DNA of 7,939 nucleotides from Gemmatimonadota bacterium (GTDB taxonomy: Bacteria; Gemmatimonadota; Gemmatimonadetes; Longimicrobiales; Gaopeijiaceae): NCBI GenBank assembly GCA_002731735.1, contig PCCM01000125.1, positions 1-7,939 of the forward strand. Direction: 5' to 3'. A model generated the notes under the pieces. The model did no database searches. It was not told the origin of the DNA and saw only the letters and a list, made by a program, of their open reading frames with translations. Positions 1 to 6,302 of the stretch are shown piece after piece (positions within the stretch are counted from its first letter, which is position 1; each line of letters opens with the position of its first letter). The position numbers and the translations under genes were made by a program.

Positions 1-683
1 AGCAGCATCTCCCGCTGCCGCTCGCCAAGTTCCTCCTGCACCCTGGCCTGGATTTCCTCCTGGGCGTCGAGCCGTGCCAACTCGCGCTCTACGGCGACGA
101 GGGCCTCACGCATTCGTTGCTCGTCGTCGAGCATCTCCAGCAGCGCTTGCTTGTCTTCGGTTTCGAGTTCCAGATAGAAGGACACGAGATCGGCGAACGC
201 TCCCGGCTCATCCACATCTCGGATCAGGTGATTGAGAGCGTCGGCCGGAACCCCCCTTCTGGTGCCCAACTCGGCGGCGCGATCCCTCAATTCATCATTG
301 AGCGCCTGAAAAACCGGATCTTCGGGATTCTGGCTCACTTGGCGCTCCATCTCGAGGAGAACCGCGCGGAGCATCCCTTCACCCTCGGCTTCGTAGGAAA
401 CGGCCTGTGCCCGCTCCTCGCCCTGTACCAGAAGCTGCACTCCACCCCGGGCCCTGTGGGTCTGGATGATCCGTACAACCGTCCCGACCCTATAGAGCAC
501 ATCAGGTGCCGGGTCGTCGACGTTCTCCTTCTGAGCCACGGCGAAGAGCCGCCGGTCTCCGTCTAGTGCCTCCTGCACGGCTTCCACCGTACCCGGCCGT
601 CCAGCCGAAATCGGCACCGCGACGCCGGGATAGACAACCGTATCCCTCAGTGGCAAAACCGGAAGTGTATATCGTTCACTCAT
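1..683 (-). CDS. lon: Lon ATP-dependent protease, N-terminal part (runs off left edge)
   Basis: Lon is a cytoplasmic AAA+ serine protease that degrades misfolded and regulatory proteins. Only the first 227 codons are in the window; the ATPase and Ser-Lys protease domains would lie beyond base 1. Reading down from ATG 683-681 gives MSERYTLPVLPLRDTVVYPG, the hallmark opening of the Lon substrate-binding (LAN) domain. Further Lon-like stretches are YRVGTVVRIIQ near residue 65 and GGVQLLVQGEERAQ near residues 80-95. The visible end, EIQARVQEELGERQREMLL, matches the start of the helical/coiled-coil segment that precedes the ATPase domain. A GAGGA Shine-Dalgarno sequence sits 3 nt before the ATG. 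It is divergent from the MBL-fold gene across 265 bp. The family assignment is secure for this portion; whether the gene is intact cannot be seen. Confidence 0.95.
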   Translation of the reverse strand, partial: MSERYTLPVLPLRDTVVYPGVAVPISAGRPGTVEAVQEALDGDRRLFAVAQKENVDDPAPDVLYRVGTVVRIIQTHRARGGVQLLVQGEERAQAVSYEAEGEGMLRAVLLEMERQVSQNPEDPVFQALNDELRDRAAELGTRRGVPADALNHLIRDVDEPGAFADLVSFYLELETEDKQALLEMLDDEQRMREALVAVERELARLDAQEEIQARVQEELGERQREML

Positions 684-686
684 GAG

Positions 687-691
687 TCCTC
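687..691 (-). promoter_or_regulatory. Ribosome binding site of lon
   Basis: The minus strand reads GAGGA followed by CTC and then ATG. The spacing is only 3 nt, but this is the only purine-rich stretch near the start, and it supports the ATG at 683. Confidence 0.6.
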
Positions 692-808
692 ACTCAGTCG
701 ATCCCGCCTTGGTTCAGGATCGCGGCGTTGCTGGTATCGAAACGCCTGCCCCCCGGCACCCGTTCTAGGCGGTGCGAAAGTGGGAGCGGCTCTGTAATTG
801 ATCTCAGT

Positions 809-825
809 TGCATAAATCCTGCCAG
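809..825 (-). promoter_or_regulatory. Candidate sigma-54 (-24/-12) promoter toward lon
   Basis: Minus-strand CTGGCAGGATTTATGCA matches 12 of the 14 specified positions of the sigma-54 consensus YTGGCACGRNNNTTGCW. It has the required GG-N10-GC spacing. The mismatches are the C after TGGCA and the first T of TTGCW. Transcription would start roughly 115 bp upstream of lon. No enhancer-binding protein or rpoN is in the window, so this is a sequence match only. Confidence 0.3.
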
Positions 826-826
826 G

Positions 827-845
827 CCCATCATGGGAAACCATG
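827..845. repeat. Overlapping small palindromes (CCCAT-C-ATGGG and CATGG-GAAA-CCATG)
   Basis: Two overlapping inverted repeats lie just beside the sigma-54-like site. The first has 5-bp arms around a single C (827-837). The second has 5-bp arms around GAAA (832-845), which as plus-strand RNA would be a hairpin with a GNRA-type loop. They could be an operator or chance; the arms are short. Confidence 0.3.
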
Positions 846-948
846 CCGAAATTGCAGTCCCCTGTCACAATGTCGGACTTTATTGGCATGATGTCAGCGC
901 TTACGTTCTCAGACTTCGTGAGCATAGGTTTCCTCATACGGTCTAGTC

Positions 949-1581
949 ATGCTCGAAGGCGTCACCTGGTTTAGGCAATCCTCCGTCCGGATTCGGCGAG
1001 GCGGAGTCGAAATCCATATAGATCCCTGGGGAATACCTGAAGAGGGCAAGGCAGATTACATCCTCCTGACACATCCCCACTACGACAATTTTTCCGAAGA
1101 CGACATCGCGAGGGTTCGGGGTCCGCACACCACGTTGGTGGCGCCAGCTTCAATGAGGAAGCAGCTCGAGGACGTGGACCATCTCATGAAGCCGGGCGAC
1201 ATGGTACACCTCGACGGCATCGAAATCCTCGGGGTCCCGGCCTACAACGAGGGCAAGAAATTCCATCCTCCGGAGAATGAATGGTTGGGGTACGTGTTCA
1301 CGGTGGACGGCGTCACCTACTACCACTCGGGCGACACCGACTTCCTCGAAGCGATGAACCAGATCAGGTGTGACGTCGCGTTCCTGCCATGCCACGGTCA
1401 CTATACGATGGGGCCAGAGGACACCGTCCGCGCCGCCGCCGCGTGCCACGCGCGGGTCGTCGTCCCGGTCCATTGGGGTGCCCACAAGGCCCGCGCAAAC
1501 GCGGAGCGCGTGAAGGAACTGGCCAAGAAGCAATCGTCCGAGGGCGAGGTCTTCATCCTCGAACAGGGCATGCCGAGCTGA
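949..1581 (+). CDS. UlaG-like metallo-beta-lactamase-fold metal-dependent hydrolase
   Basis: A 210-residue predicted cytoplasmic hydrolase of the metallo-beta-lactamase (MBL) superfamily, UlaG-like/Lactamase_B_3 type. The substrate cannot be told from sequence. The motif T-H42-P-H44-Y-D46-N47 corresponds to HxHxDH, with the last His replaced by Asn. Further landmarks are VPAYNEGKKFHP (96-107), YHSGDTD (125-131, Asp129 being the likely bridging ligand) and PVHWG (173-177, His175). Length is normal for these short single-domain proteins. The start LEGVTWF...SVRI matches how relatives begin, so ATG 949 is favoured although upstream purines are weak (ACGG 8 nt before). There is no signal peptide. 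It is divergent from lon and convergent with the ETF-QO gene, so it is probably monocistronic. The superfamily call is firm; the biochemical function is unknown. Confidence 0.9.
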   Translation: MLEGVTWFRQSSVRIRRGGVEIHIDPWGIPEEGKADYILLTHPHYDNFSEDDIARVRGPHTTLVAPASMRKQLEDVDHLMKPGDMVHLDGIEILGVPAYNEGKKFHPPENEWLGYVFTVDGVTYYHSGDTDFLEAMNQIRCDVAFLPCHGHYTMGPEDTVRAAAACHARVVVPVHWGAHKARANAERVKELAKKQSSEGEVFILEQGMPS

Positions 1582-1583
1582 TA

Positions 1584-1606
1584 GGAAGGCTACCAAGAAG
1601 CCTCCC
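1584..1606. terminator. Weak hairpin at the MBL / ETF-QO convergent junction
   Basis: AGGCT (1587-1591) and AGCCT (1599-1603) pair around a 7-nt loop. After one mismatch, two more G-C pairs extend the stem. It sits in the 37-bp gap between two converging genes, where a shared terminator is expected. There is no T-tract on either strand, so an intrinsic terminator is doubtful. Confidence 0.25.
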
Positions 1607-1618
1607 CAGCGCAGGGTT

Positions 1619-3298
1619 CTACATCCGCCGGTAGGCCGGTCCGCTCCCCCCTTCCCGGGCAGTCCACCGAGGCCCGAGAACGTCGGTCGCCTTGCAGTCG
1701 ATGCAATTCGGTGCGTTGACGCGCAACTCGTCGCCGTCCTGCTCGTACACGCCGGCAGGGCACATATGCGTGTACAGCTCGGCCGCCTCGGGGCTCACAT
1801 TCTCGCGTACGACCAAATGACTGGGCCCGTCGTCGCGGGTCTGGTTCCCCGCCTTGTACACCGCGTCCACCTTGCTGAACGTGAGCTTGCCGTCGGGTCT
1901 TGACCCCGGCCCGCCTCCAGCGAGCATTCTCTCTTCGTCGGCGTCTTTGGGAACGGAGATCTTCCCACCGGGGATCACGCCCCCGGATATGGTCATGAGG
2001 CCGGCCCGGATCGCCCCTCCCAGGAAACCGTTCTTGAACGCCAGGCGGACGTTCCGGGTACGCCGTAAGTCTTTCATGATGTAGCTCGAATCAACGGACT
2101 CGGTATAGGAGCGCAGGCCGGCCTCCGACACGTCCCCCGCCTTGAGCGCGCGGAAGATCGCCCTCGCGGCCAGGATCCCCGAGTGCATGGCATAGTGGAT
2201 CCCCTTGAGTGACGGCACATCCACGTACCCGGCCGCATCCCCCACTACGCACACTCCTGATCCGTGTCGGCGTTCGGGTACCGAGTAGTATCCCCCCTCG
2301 GGAATCGTCTTCGCCCCCCACTCCACCATCTCGCCACCCTCCAGATAGGGCCGGAAGAGGGGGTGGAGCTTCATGCACTGCAGCACGTTGTGTACGTCGA
2401 AACGGGCGTCCCGATAGTCGAGTCCGACAACGAGGCCTAGTGCCACCAGATTCTCATCGAGCGGATACATGAAACTCCCGCCGAAGGCGTCCCCCGGAAG
2501 CGGCCACCCCATCGTGTGAATCACCCGGTCCAACGGTACCTTGGTTTCCCACAACTCCTTCACCCCGAGCGCGAAGATCTGCGGGTTGTCGGAGCCGATC
2601 CCCCGCCACTCCAGGAACGCTTGTGTGAGTGGCCCGCGAGTACCCTCGGAGAGGACGGTAACCTGGGCAGTCAGATCCATGGCCGGCATGTGGTCCGCGC
2701 CCGGCTGGCCTTCGCGGTCGAGACCAGAGGGGGTGGTGCGCACACCGACGACACGGTCGGCTTCGACCAGCAATCCATCCACCGGAAAGCCAGGAAACAC
2801 GTTGACGCCGAGTCCCTCGGCCTTCTCTCCCAACCAGCGCACGATCTCGCAGATCGAGGCCAAGTGGTTACCGTGGTTCCTCATGGTGGGGGGCGTGGGG
2901 ATCCGGATCGCCTTGTTCTCCGTAAGGAAGTAGACCGTCTCCTTGCCGACCCGGCCCCGGAGCGGAAGATCACCGATGTCGAGTTCCGGAAAGAGCTCGT
3001 GTAAAGCGACTGGGTTCACCACCGCTCCAGAGAGGGAGTGTTCGCCGAGTTCGCCAGCCTTTTCCAGGACCCCGATCTCGACTTCGCCCAGCCCACCGTT
3101 GCTCTCGTTATCGCTCTGCACGAGCTGGGCCAACGTAATGGCCCCCGCGAGACCAGCGGGCCCACCCCCCACGAACACCACGTCCATCGGCACCGCCTCC
3201 GGGTCCGGCGTGTCGCGCAGAATCAGCCGGTCGGTAGGGAGCGGCGACTGAAATTGAGCCGGTCGGATGTGTCCCGCCGGTTGGACTTTCTCGGACAT
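1619..3298 (-). CDS. Electron transfer flavoprotein:ubiquinone oxidoreductase (ETF-QO)
   Basis: A 559-residue flavoprotein, the usual family length. ETF-QO passes electrons from reduced ETF (fed by acyl-CoA and amino-acid dehydrogenases) to the membrane quinone pool. The FAD-binding motif VGGGPAGLAGA is at 43-53. Family signatures follow: HSLSGAVVNP (87-96), ALGVKELWE (243-251), HTMGWPL (261-267), GGSFMYPL (273-280), ALGLVVGLDY (286-295) and GDAAGYVDVPSLKG (353-366). The C-terminal ferredoxin-like domain has Cys513 (CPAGVYE), Cys532 and Cys535. The expected fourth ligand in CxxCxxC is Thr538 (C-I-D-C-K-A-T-D), so the [4Fe-4S] site looks three-Cys. The ending GGSGPAYRRM resembles the family's GGGGPAY end. 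GAGGAG lies 5 nt before ATG 3298. The gene stands alone, without etfAB nearby, head-to-head with the AAA gene. Confidence 0.95.
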   Translation of the reverse strand: MSEKVQPAGHIRPAQFQSPLPTDRLILRDTPDPEAVPMDVVFVGGGPAGLAGAITLAQLVQSDNESNGGLGEVEIGVLEKAGELGEHSLSGAVVNPVALHELFPELDIGDLPLRGRVGKETVYFLTENKAIRIPTPPTMRNHGNHLASICEIVRWLGEKAEGLGVNVFPGFPVDGLLVEADRVVGVRTTPSGLDREGQPGADHMPAMDLTAQVTVLSEGTRGPLTQAFLEWRGIGSDNPQIFALGVKELWETKVPLDRVIHTMGWPLPGDAFGGSFMYPLDENLVALGLVVGLDYRDARFDVHNVLQCMKLHPLFRPYLEGGEMVEWGAKTIPEGGYYSVPERRHGSGVCVVGDAAGYVDVPSLKGIHYAMHSGILAARAIFRALKAGDVSEAGLRSYTESVDSSYIMKDLRRTRNVRLAFKNGFLGGAIRAGLMTISGGVIPGGKISVPKDADEERMLAGGGPGSRPDGKLTFSKVDAVYKAGNQTRDDGPSHLVVRENVSPEAAELYTHMCPAGVYEQDGDELRVNAPNCIDCKATDVLGPRWTAREGGSGPAYRRM

Positions 3299-3303
3299 CG
3301 TCG

Positions 3304-3309
3304 CTCCTC
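3304..3309 (-). promoter_or_regulatory. Strong ribosome binding site of the ETF-QO gene
   Basis: GAGGAG on the minus strand, 5 nt before the ATG at 3298. This is the best Shine-Dalgarno sequence in the window, and it fixes this start. Confidence 0.75.
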
Positions 3310-3326
3310 TGTACTTCTTTAGCAGC

Positions 3327-3354
3327 CTTCTAGATGGTGATCACCGACCCTCAA
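3327..3354 (-). promoter_or_regulatory. Candidate sigma-70-type promoter of the ETF-QO gene
   Basis: On the minus strand, TTGAGG (3354-3349), a 16-nt spacer and TAGAAG (3332-3327) resemble -35 and -10 boxes, each matching 4 of 6 consensus positions. The start point would leave a leader of about 20 nt carrying the GAGGAG site. The perfect palindrome GGTGATCACC lies inside the spacer, where a repressor would block polymerase. The box matches are modest, so this is inference. Confidence 0.3.
3336..3345. promoter_or_regulatory. Perfect 10-bp palindrome, candidate operator for ETF-QO
   Basis: GGTGATCACC reads the same on both strands. It lies 38 bp upstream of the ETF-QO start and between the candidate -35 and -10 boxes. 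The cognate regulator is unknown. Confidence 0.35.
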
Positions 3355-3357
3355 CGT

Positions 3358-3371
3358 CAGGTCCTAACCTG
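3358..3371. repeat. Inverted repeat CAGGT-CCTA-ACCTG
   Basis: 5-bp arms around a 4-nt centre, 12 bp from the GGTGATCACC palindrome in the ETF-QO/AAA divergent interval. It is a possible second regulator site; arms this short can arise by chance. Confidence 0.3.
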
Positions 3372-3477
3372 CTCCGCATTCCGATGGCTGGGAAGGTCGC
3401 GGATTGGCGCAACGATTCCAACTTCGACACCATACAGGAGTCACTAAGCCTCAATTCGATCTCGCCCACCCACGGAT

Positions 3478-3487
3478 GAAACGTTTC
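3478..3487. promoter_or_regulatory. Perfect palindrome GAAACGTTTC abutting the AAA gene start
   Basis: A 10-bp perfect palindrome ends one base before the ATG at 3489, so a bound protein would cover the translation-initiation region. The half-sites GAAAC/GTTTC resemble those described for the fatty-acid regulator PsrA, but the 2-4 nt spacer of that site is absent. PsrA control is therefore not claimed. Confidence 0.3.
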
Positions 3488-3488
3488 C

Positions 3489-4958
3489 ATGACCTCTGAC
3501 CGGCCCCGCACCGTCGGTGAACTCAAGTCCTCAGGATATGAGCCTCGCACCGTAAAGGATGAACTGCGGCAAAACCTGATCACCAAGCTCAAGGCCGGTG
3601 AGGACATCTTCCCCGGCATCATCGGATTCGATGATACTGTCGTCCCCATGATCGTGAACGGGATTCTCGCTCATCACGATTTCATCTTGTTGGGCCTGCG
3701 TGGTCAGGCAAAGAGCCGGATTCTCAGACAACTGGTGGATCTCCTCGACCCCGAGATCCCGATCCTGGAGGGGAGCGAGATCAATGACGATCCTCTCAAG
3801 CCCATTTCGAAGTACGCGCGGGTGGTGCTCGAGGAGCAGGGTGACGACGCGTCGGTCGCCTGGGTGAGCCGAGACAATCGTTTCGTTGAAAAACTGGCGA
3901 CGCCTGACGTCACCATGGCCGACATCATCGGGGACGTGGACCCTATCAAGGCCGCACGTGGAGGACACATCCTGGCGGACGAGCTGACCATCCACCACGG
4001 ACTTCTCCCTCGGGCCAACCGAGGCATCTTCGCGATGAACGAGCTGCCCGATCTTGCGGGGAAGATTCAGGTCGGTCTCTTCAACATCCTCCAGGAGGGC
4101 GACGTTCAGGTGAAGGGGTATCCCATCCGTCTGCCCCTGGACGTCTTTCTCGTGTTCACGGCTAATCCCGAGGACTACACGGCGCGCGGAAAGATCATCA
4201 CTCCGCTCAAGGACAGGATCGGAGCCGAAATCCAGACGCACTATCCCGCCGAGATATCGATCGGGATGGACATCACCCGGCAGGAGGCCTGGCTCGACCG
4301 GGGCGGCGTTCCGGCCGAGGTCCCTGACTTCATCGCCGAGATCGTCGAACGGATCGCCTTTCTCGGCCGAGAGGACAAACGAATCGATCAGCGCTCGGGA
4401 GTGAGCCAGCGCATGCCGATCACCGTACTCGAGAGCGTCGTCTCGTCGGCGGAACGCAGGGCGCTCTTGCTCGAGGAAGACCGCGCCGTCCCGCGCGTGT
4501 CCGACATCTACGGTGCCCTCCCAGCCATCACCGGCAAGATGGAACTCGAGTACGAGGGAGAATTACACGGCTCTGATCGGATCGCACGGGAATTGATCAG
4601 TGCGGCCGCCAGCGGTGTCTACCAGGACAGAGCGGGCGGCTCGGATGTCGAGGAGATCATCGAGTACTTCGAGCAGGGGGGCGCGCTCCAAGTGGGATCC
4701 GACAGTGCTGATGAGACCTGTGTTCAGGGGTTCGAGATCGTGCCTGGGCTCTTGGAGTTGGTTCAGGCGGTAGGCCTCGCCCCCAAGTCGTGTTCAGATG
4801 GCGTGCGGGCGGGAGCATGTGAGCTCGTTCTGGAGGCGCTGGCCGCTGAGCGGAAGATCAGCCGCTCCGTCACCGGCAGTTATGCGAAGGCCCGTCATGA
4901 GACTCCTCCGGGCCAAGGTTACAAGGGGTTCGACCCGTTCGGAGGTGTCAGCCCGTAG
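3489..4958 (+). CDS. MoxR/magnesium-chelatase-like AAA+ ATPase, partner of the VWA protein
   Basis: A 489-residue cytoplasmic AAA+ ATPase of the helix-2-insert (MoxR/ChlI-like) class. Such proteins work with VWA-domain partners in metal insertion or complex remodelling. Walker A is G69-LRGQAK-S76. The Walker B position reads GIFAMNELPDL (179-189), with Asn184 in place of the usual Asp before the catalytic Glu185. Sensor 1 is TANPEDY (224-230, Asn226). The candidate arginine finger is TPLKDR (238-243), and a candidate sensor 2 region is SQRMP (306-310). Residues 1-45 precede the core, and a helical C-terminal region follows from about 350 with a Pro/Gly-rich tail. Upstream purines before ATG 3489 are poor (GGA 12 nt away). 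The substrate is unknown. The likely partner is the VWA gene at 6303, separated by mutY on the other strand. The family call is strong; the role is inferred. Confidence 0.9.
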   Translation: MTSDRPRTVGELKSSGYEPRTVKDELRQNLITKLKAGEDIFPGIIGFDDTVVPMIVNGILAHHDFILLGLRGQAKSRILRQLVDLLDPEIPILEGSEINDDPLKPISKYARVVLEEQGDDASVAWVSRDNRFVEKLATPDVTMADIIGDVDPIKAARGGHILADELTIHHGLLPRANRGIFAMNELPDLAGKIQVGLFNILQEGDVQVKGYPIRLPLDVFLVFTANPEDYTARGKIITPLKDRIGAEIQTHYPAEISIGMDITRQEAWLDRGGVPAEVPDFIAEIVERIAFLGREDKRIDQRSGVSQRMPITVLESVVSSAERRALLLEEDRAVPRVSDIYGALPAITGKMELEYEGELHGSDRIARELISAAASGVYQDRAGGSDVEEIIEYFEQGGALQVGSDSADETCVQGFEIVPGLLELVQAVGLAPKSCSDGVRAGACELVLEALAAERKISRSVTGSYAKARHETPPGQGYKGFDPFGGVSP

Positions 4959-4966
4959 AGGTGTCC

Positions 4967-6085
4967 TCAACAGCCTTCGAGGGCAGCCCAGGCCAGATCG
5001 AGGATCCTCCTCTGGGCGACCGGGAGCGGGAGGTCTTCCACCTGGTCCGGCAGAACCCATTTGTGCTCGGAATCGGGATTGCTCCCTTCACATCGCGCGC
5101 CAACCACCAACATCGGACGGTACACCGCCTTGAGGTGCGTGAACGTATGGCGGACCTCGGGAAGGGGGCTGAAGCGAACTCTACGAGCGGGTAGCTGGAC
5201 ACCCAGGTCCTCCAGTCGAGCGCTGCAACGCCCGTGGAGCGAGTCGCCCACACGAAGCTCACCGCCCCAAGGGTTGCGCTCCTCCGCCTCCATCTCGACT
5301 GCCGGAAACTCCCAAAGCCCACCCAGGAGACCGTCGGGCGGACGACGGACCATGAGCAGCTCTCCGACCGGGTTGAGTGTCACCAGCACCGCGTAACTGG
5401 CTTCACGCACGCGCGGCCGGCGCTTCGGGGCAGGCCTCAGCTCCTGCGTACCCTCCGTTTCGGCCCGGCACTGTTTGGTCAAAGGACAAACCGAGCACCG
5501 AGGGGATCGGGCGGTACATACCGTCGCCCCCAGTTCCATGAGCGCCTGGTTCCAGTCTCCCGGCCGGTCGGGATCGACGAGCTCGCCGGCTCGTGTCCGA
5601 AGGCTGGCGTCCGTGGGGTCCGCCAAGTCGAAGAGTCGGGACAGGACACGCCGCACGTTCCCATCCACGGCGGGCACCACTTCGCCATAAGCGATGCTCG
5701 CGATCGCCCCAGCGCTGTACTCGCCGATCCCGGGGAGCGTCTTGAGACTCCGAGAGTCCTGCGGAAGCACCCCACCGAGCCGCTCCCTCACGATGAGGGC
5801 CGAGCGCCGCAGATTCCGGGCCCGCGAATAGTAACCGAGCCCCTCCCATGCCTTCAATACGGCCTGCTCATGCCCCTCGGCAAGCGCGTCGACCGTGGGA
5901 AAACGCTCCATCCAGCGGTTGTAGTACGGAATCGCGGTCTCCACGCGTGTCTGCTGGAGCATGATCTCGGAAACCCACACACGGTAGGGTTCCCGACTTT
6001 GTCGCCAAGGGAGGTCACGGCGATGGGCGTCGTAGTGCTCCAGAAGGAGCCTTCTGAGTCGGTTCGGGTCTGGGATCGCCATCAT
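4967..6085 (-). CDS. mutY: A/G-specific adenine DNA glycosylase MutY
   Basis: MutY removes adenine mispaired with 8-oxoguanine in base-excision repair. From ATG 6085 the protein has 372 residues, a normal length. The catalytic Glu40 lies in SEIMLQQTRVE. The helix-hairpin-helix LPGIGEYSAGAI is near 117-128, followed by AVDGNVRR with catalytic Asp141. The [4Fe-4S] loop has Cys190, 197, 200 and 206 in C-x6-C-x2-C-x5-C spacing. The C-terminal Nudix-like 8-oxoG recognition domain shows GGLWEFP (255-261) and HTFTHLK (313-319), the FTH being the FSH-like loop. An upstream in-frame TTG (6130) would add 15 residues without family resemblance. ATG 6085 was chosen, with ATG 6082 the alternative; neither has a good Shine-Dalgarno sequence. 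The gene converges on the AAA gene, with 8 bp between stop codons. Confidence 0.95.
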   Translation of the reverse strand: MMAIPDPNRLRRLLLEHYDAHRRDLPWRQSREPYRVWVSEIMLQQTRVETAIPYYNRWMERFPTVDALAEGHEQAVLKAWEGLGYYSRARNLRRSALIVRERLGGVLPQDSRSLKTLPGIGEYSAGAIASIAYGEVVPAVDGNVRRVLSRLFDLADPTDASLRTRAGELVDPDRPGDWNQALMELGATVCTARSPRCSVCPLTKQCRAETEGTQELRPAPKRRPRVREASYAVLVTLNPVGELLMVRRPPDGLLGGLWEFPAVEMEAEERNPWGGELRVGDSLHGRCSARLEDLGVQLPARRVRFSPLPEVRHTFTHLKAVYRPMLVVGARCEGSNPDSEHKWVLPDQVEDLPLPVAQRRILDLAWAALEGC

Positions 6086-6178
6086 CTCGCGGCAAGGTAA
6101 ATCACGCGCCCGTTGTCGGCCACGGTCCAACGACGGGCGGCTACGCGGTCCCGAGTGCCGTGAGAACGGATGTCGGCG

Positions 6179-6207
6179 TACGTATATTTCAAACAGGAAT
6201 ATACGTA
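6179..6207. promoter_or_regulatory. AT-rich 10-bp inverted repeat in the mutY/VWA divergent interval
   Basis: TACGTATATT (6179-6188) and AATATACGTA (6198-6207) are perfect reverse complements around a 9-nt centre. In RNA, a further U-G and C-G pair would give a 12-bp stem with loop AAACA. It is strikingly AT-rich in GC-rich surroundings. It lies 94 bp upstream of mutY and 95 bp upstream of the VWA start. A dimeric-repressor operator shared by both genes is the simplest reading. With no T-tract and no adjacent gene end, a terminator is unlikely. Confidence 0.55.
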
Positions 6208-6267
6208 TGACTGTGTGACCAAGTGGCCGCCTCGCTCAGCCTCGGTTAAGCTTGATGAGGAGATGTA

Positions 6268-6285
6268 GGGTCCACTGGGTCCACC
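6268..6285 (+). repeat. Tandem 9-bp direct repeat before the VWA gene
   Basis: GGGTCCACT is followed immediately by GGGTCCACC. The two copies differ in one base and end 17 bp before the ATG at 6303. This occupies the space where a Shine-Dalgarno sequence would be expected. No function is assigned. Confidence 0.4.
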
Positions 6286-6302
6286 CACCGACCGGTTCCA
6301 CT

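Noticed and set aside
117..566. 149-codon plus-strand frame opposite lon
   Set aside because: It is the antisense shadow of the clearly recognisable Lon N-terminal domain.
680..937. 85-codon minus-strand frame upstream of lon whose TGA overlaps the lon ATG as ATGA
   Set aside because: It has no Shine-Dalgarno sequence, no recognisable domain, and a third-position GC (about 55 percent by hand count) that looks too low for a GC-rich genome. It covers the sigma-54-like site and palindromes expected of a regulatory region.
728..946. 72-codon plus-strand frame in the lon/MBL interval
   Set aside because: Low-complexity Arg/Ser/Pro-rich start, no ribosome site and no family resemblance. It is more likely non-coding.
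3476..3499. Seven-codon frame (MKRFHDL) overlapping the AAA start
   Set aside because: No Shine-Dalgarno sequence before its ATG; so short a frame is expected by chance.
5234..6100. 288-codon plus-strand frame opposite mutY
   Set aside because: MutY motifs (Glu40, Asp141, four-Cys cluster, Nudix-like domain) are unmistakable on the minus strand. This long antisense frame is a by-product of high GC.
6258..6268. AGGAG followed directly by ATG TAG, a possible start-stop element before the VWA gene
   Set aside because: Zero spacing between the purine tract and ATG would not support initiation.
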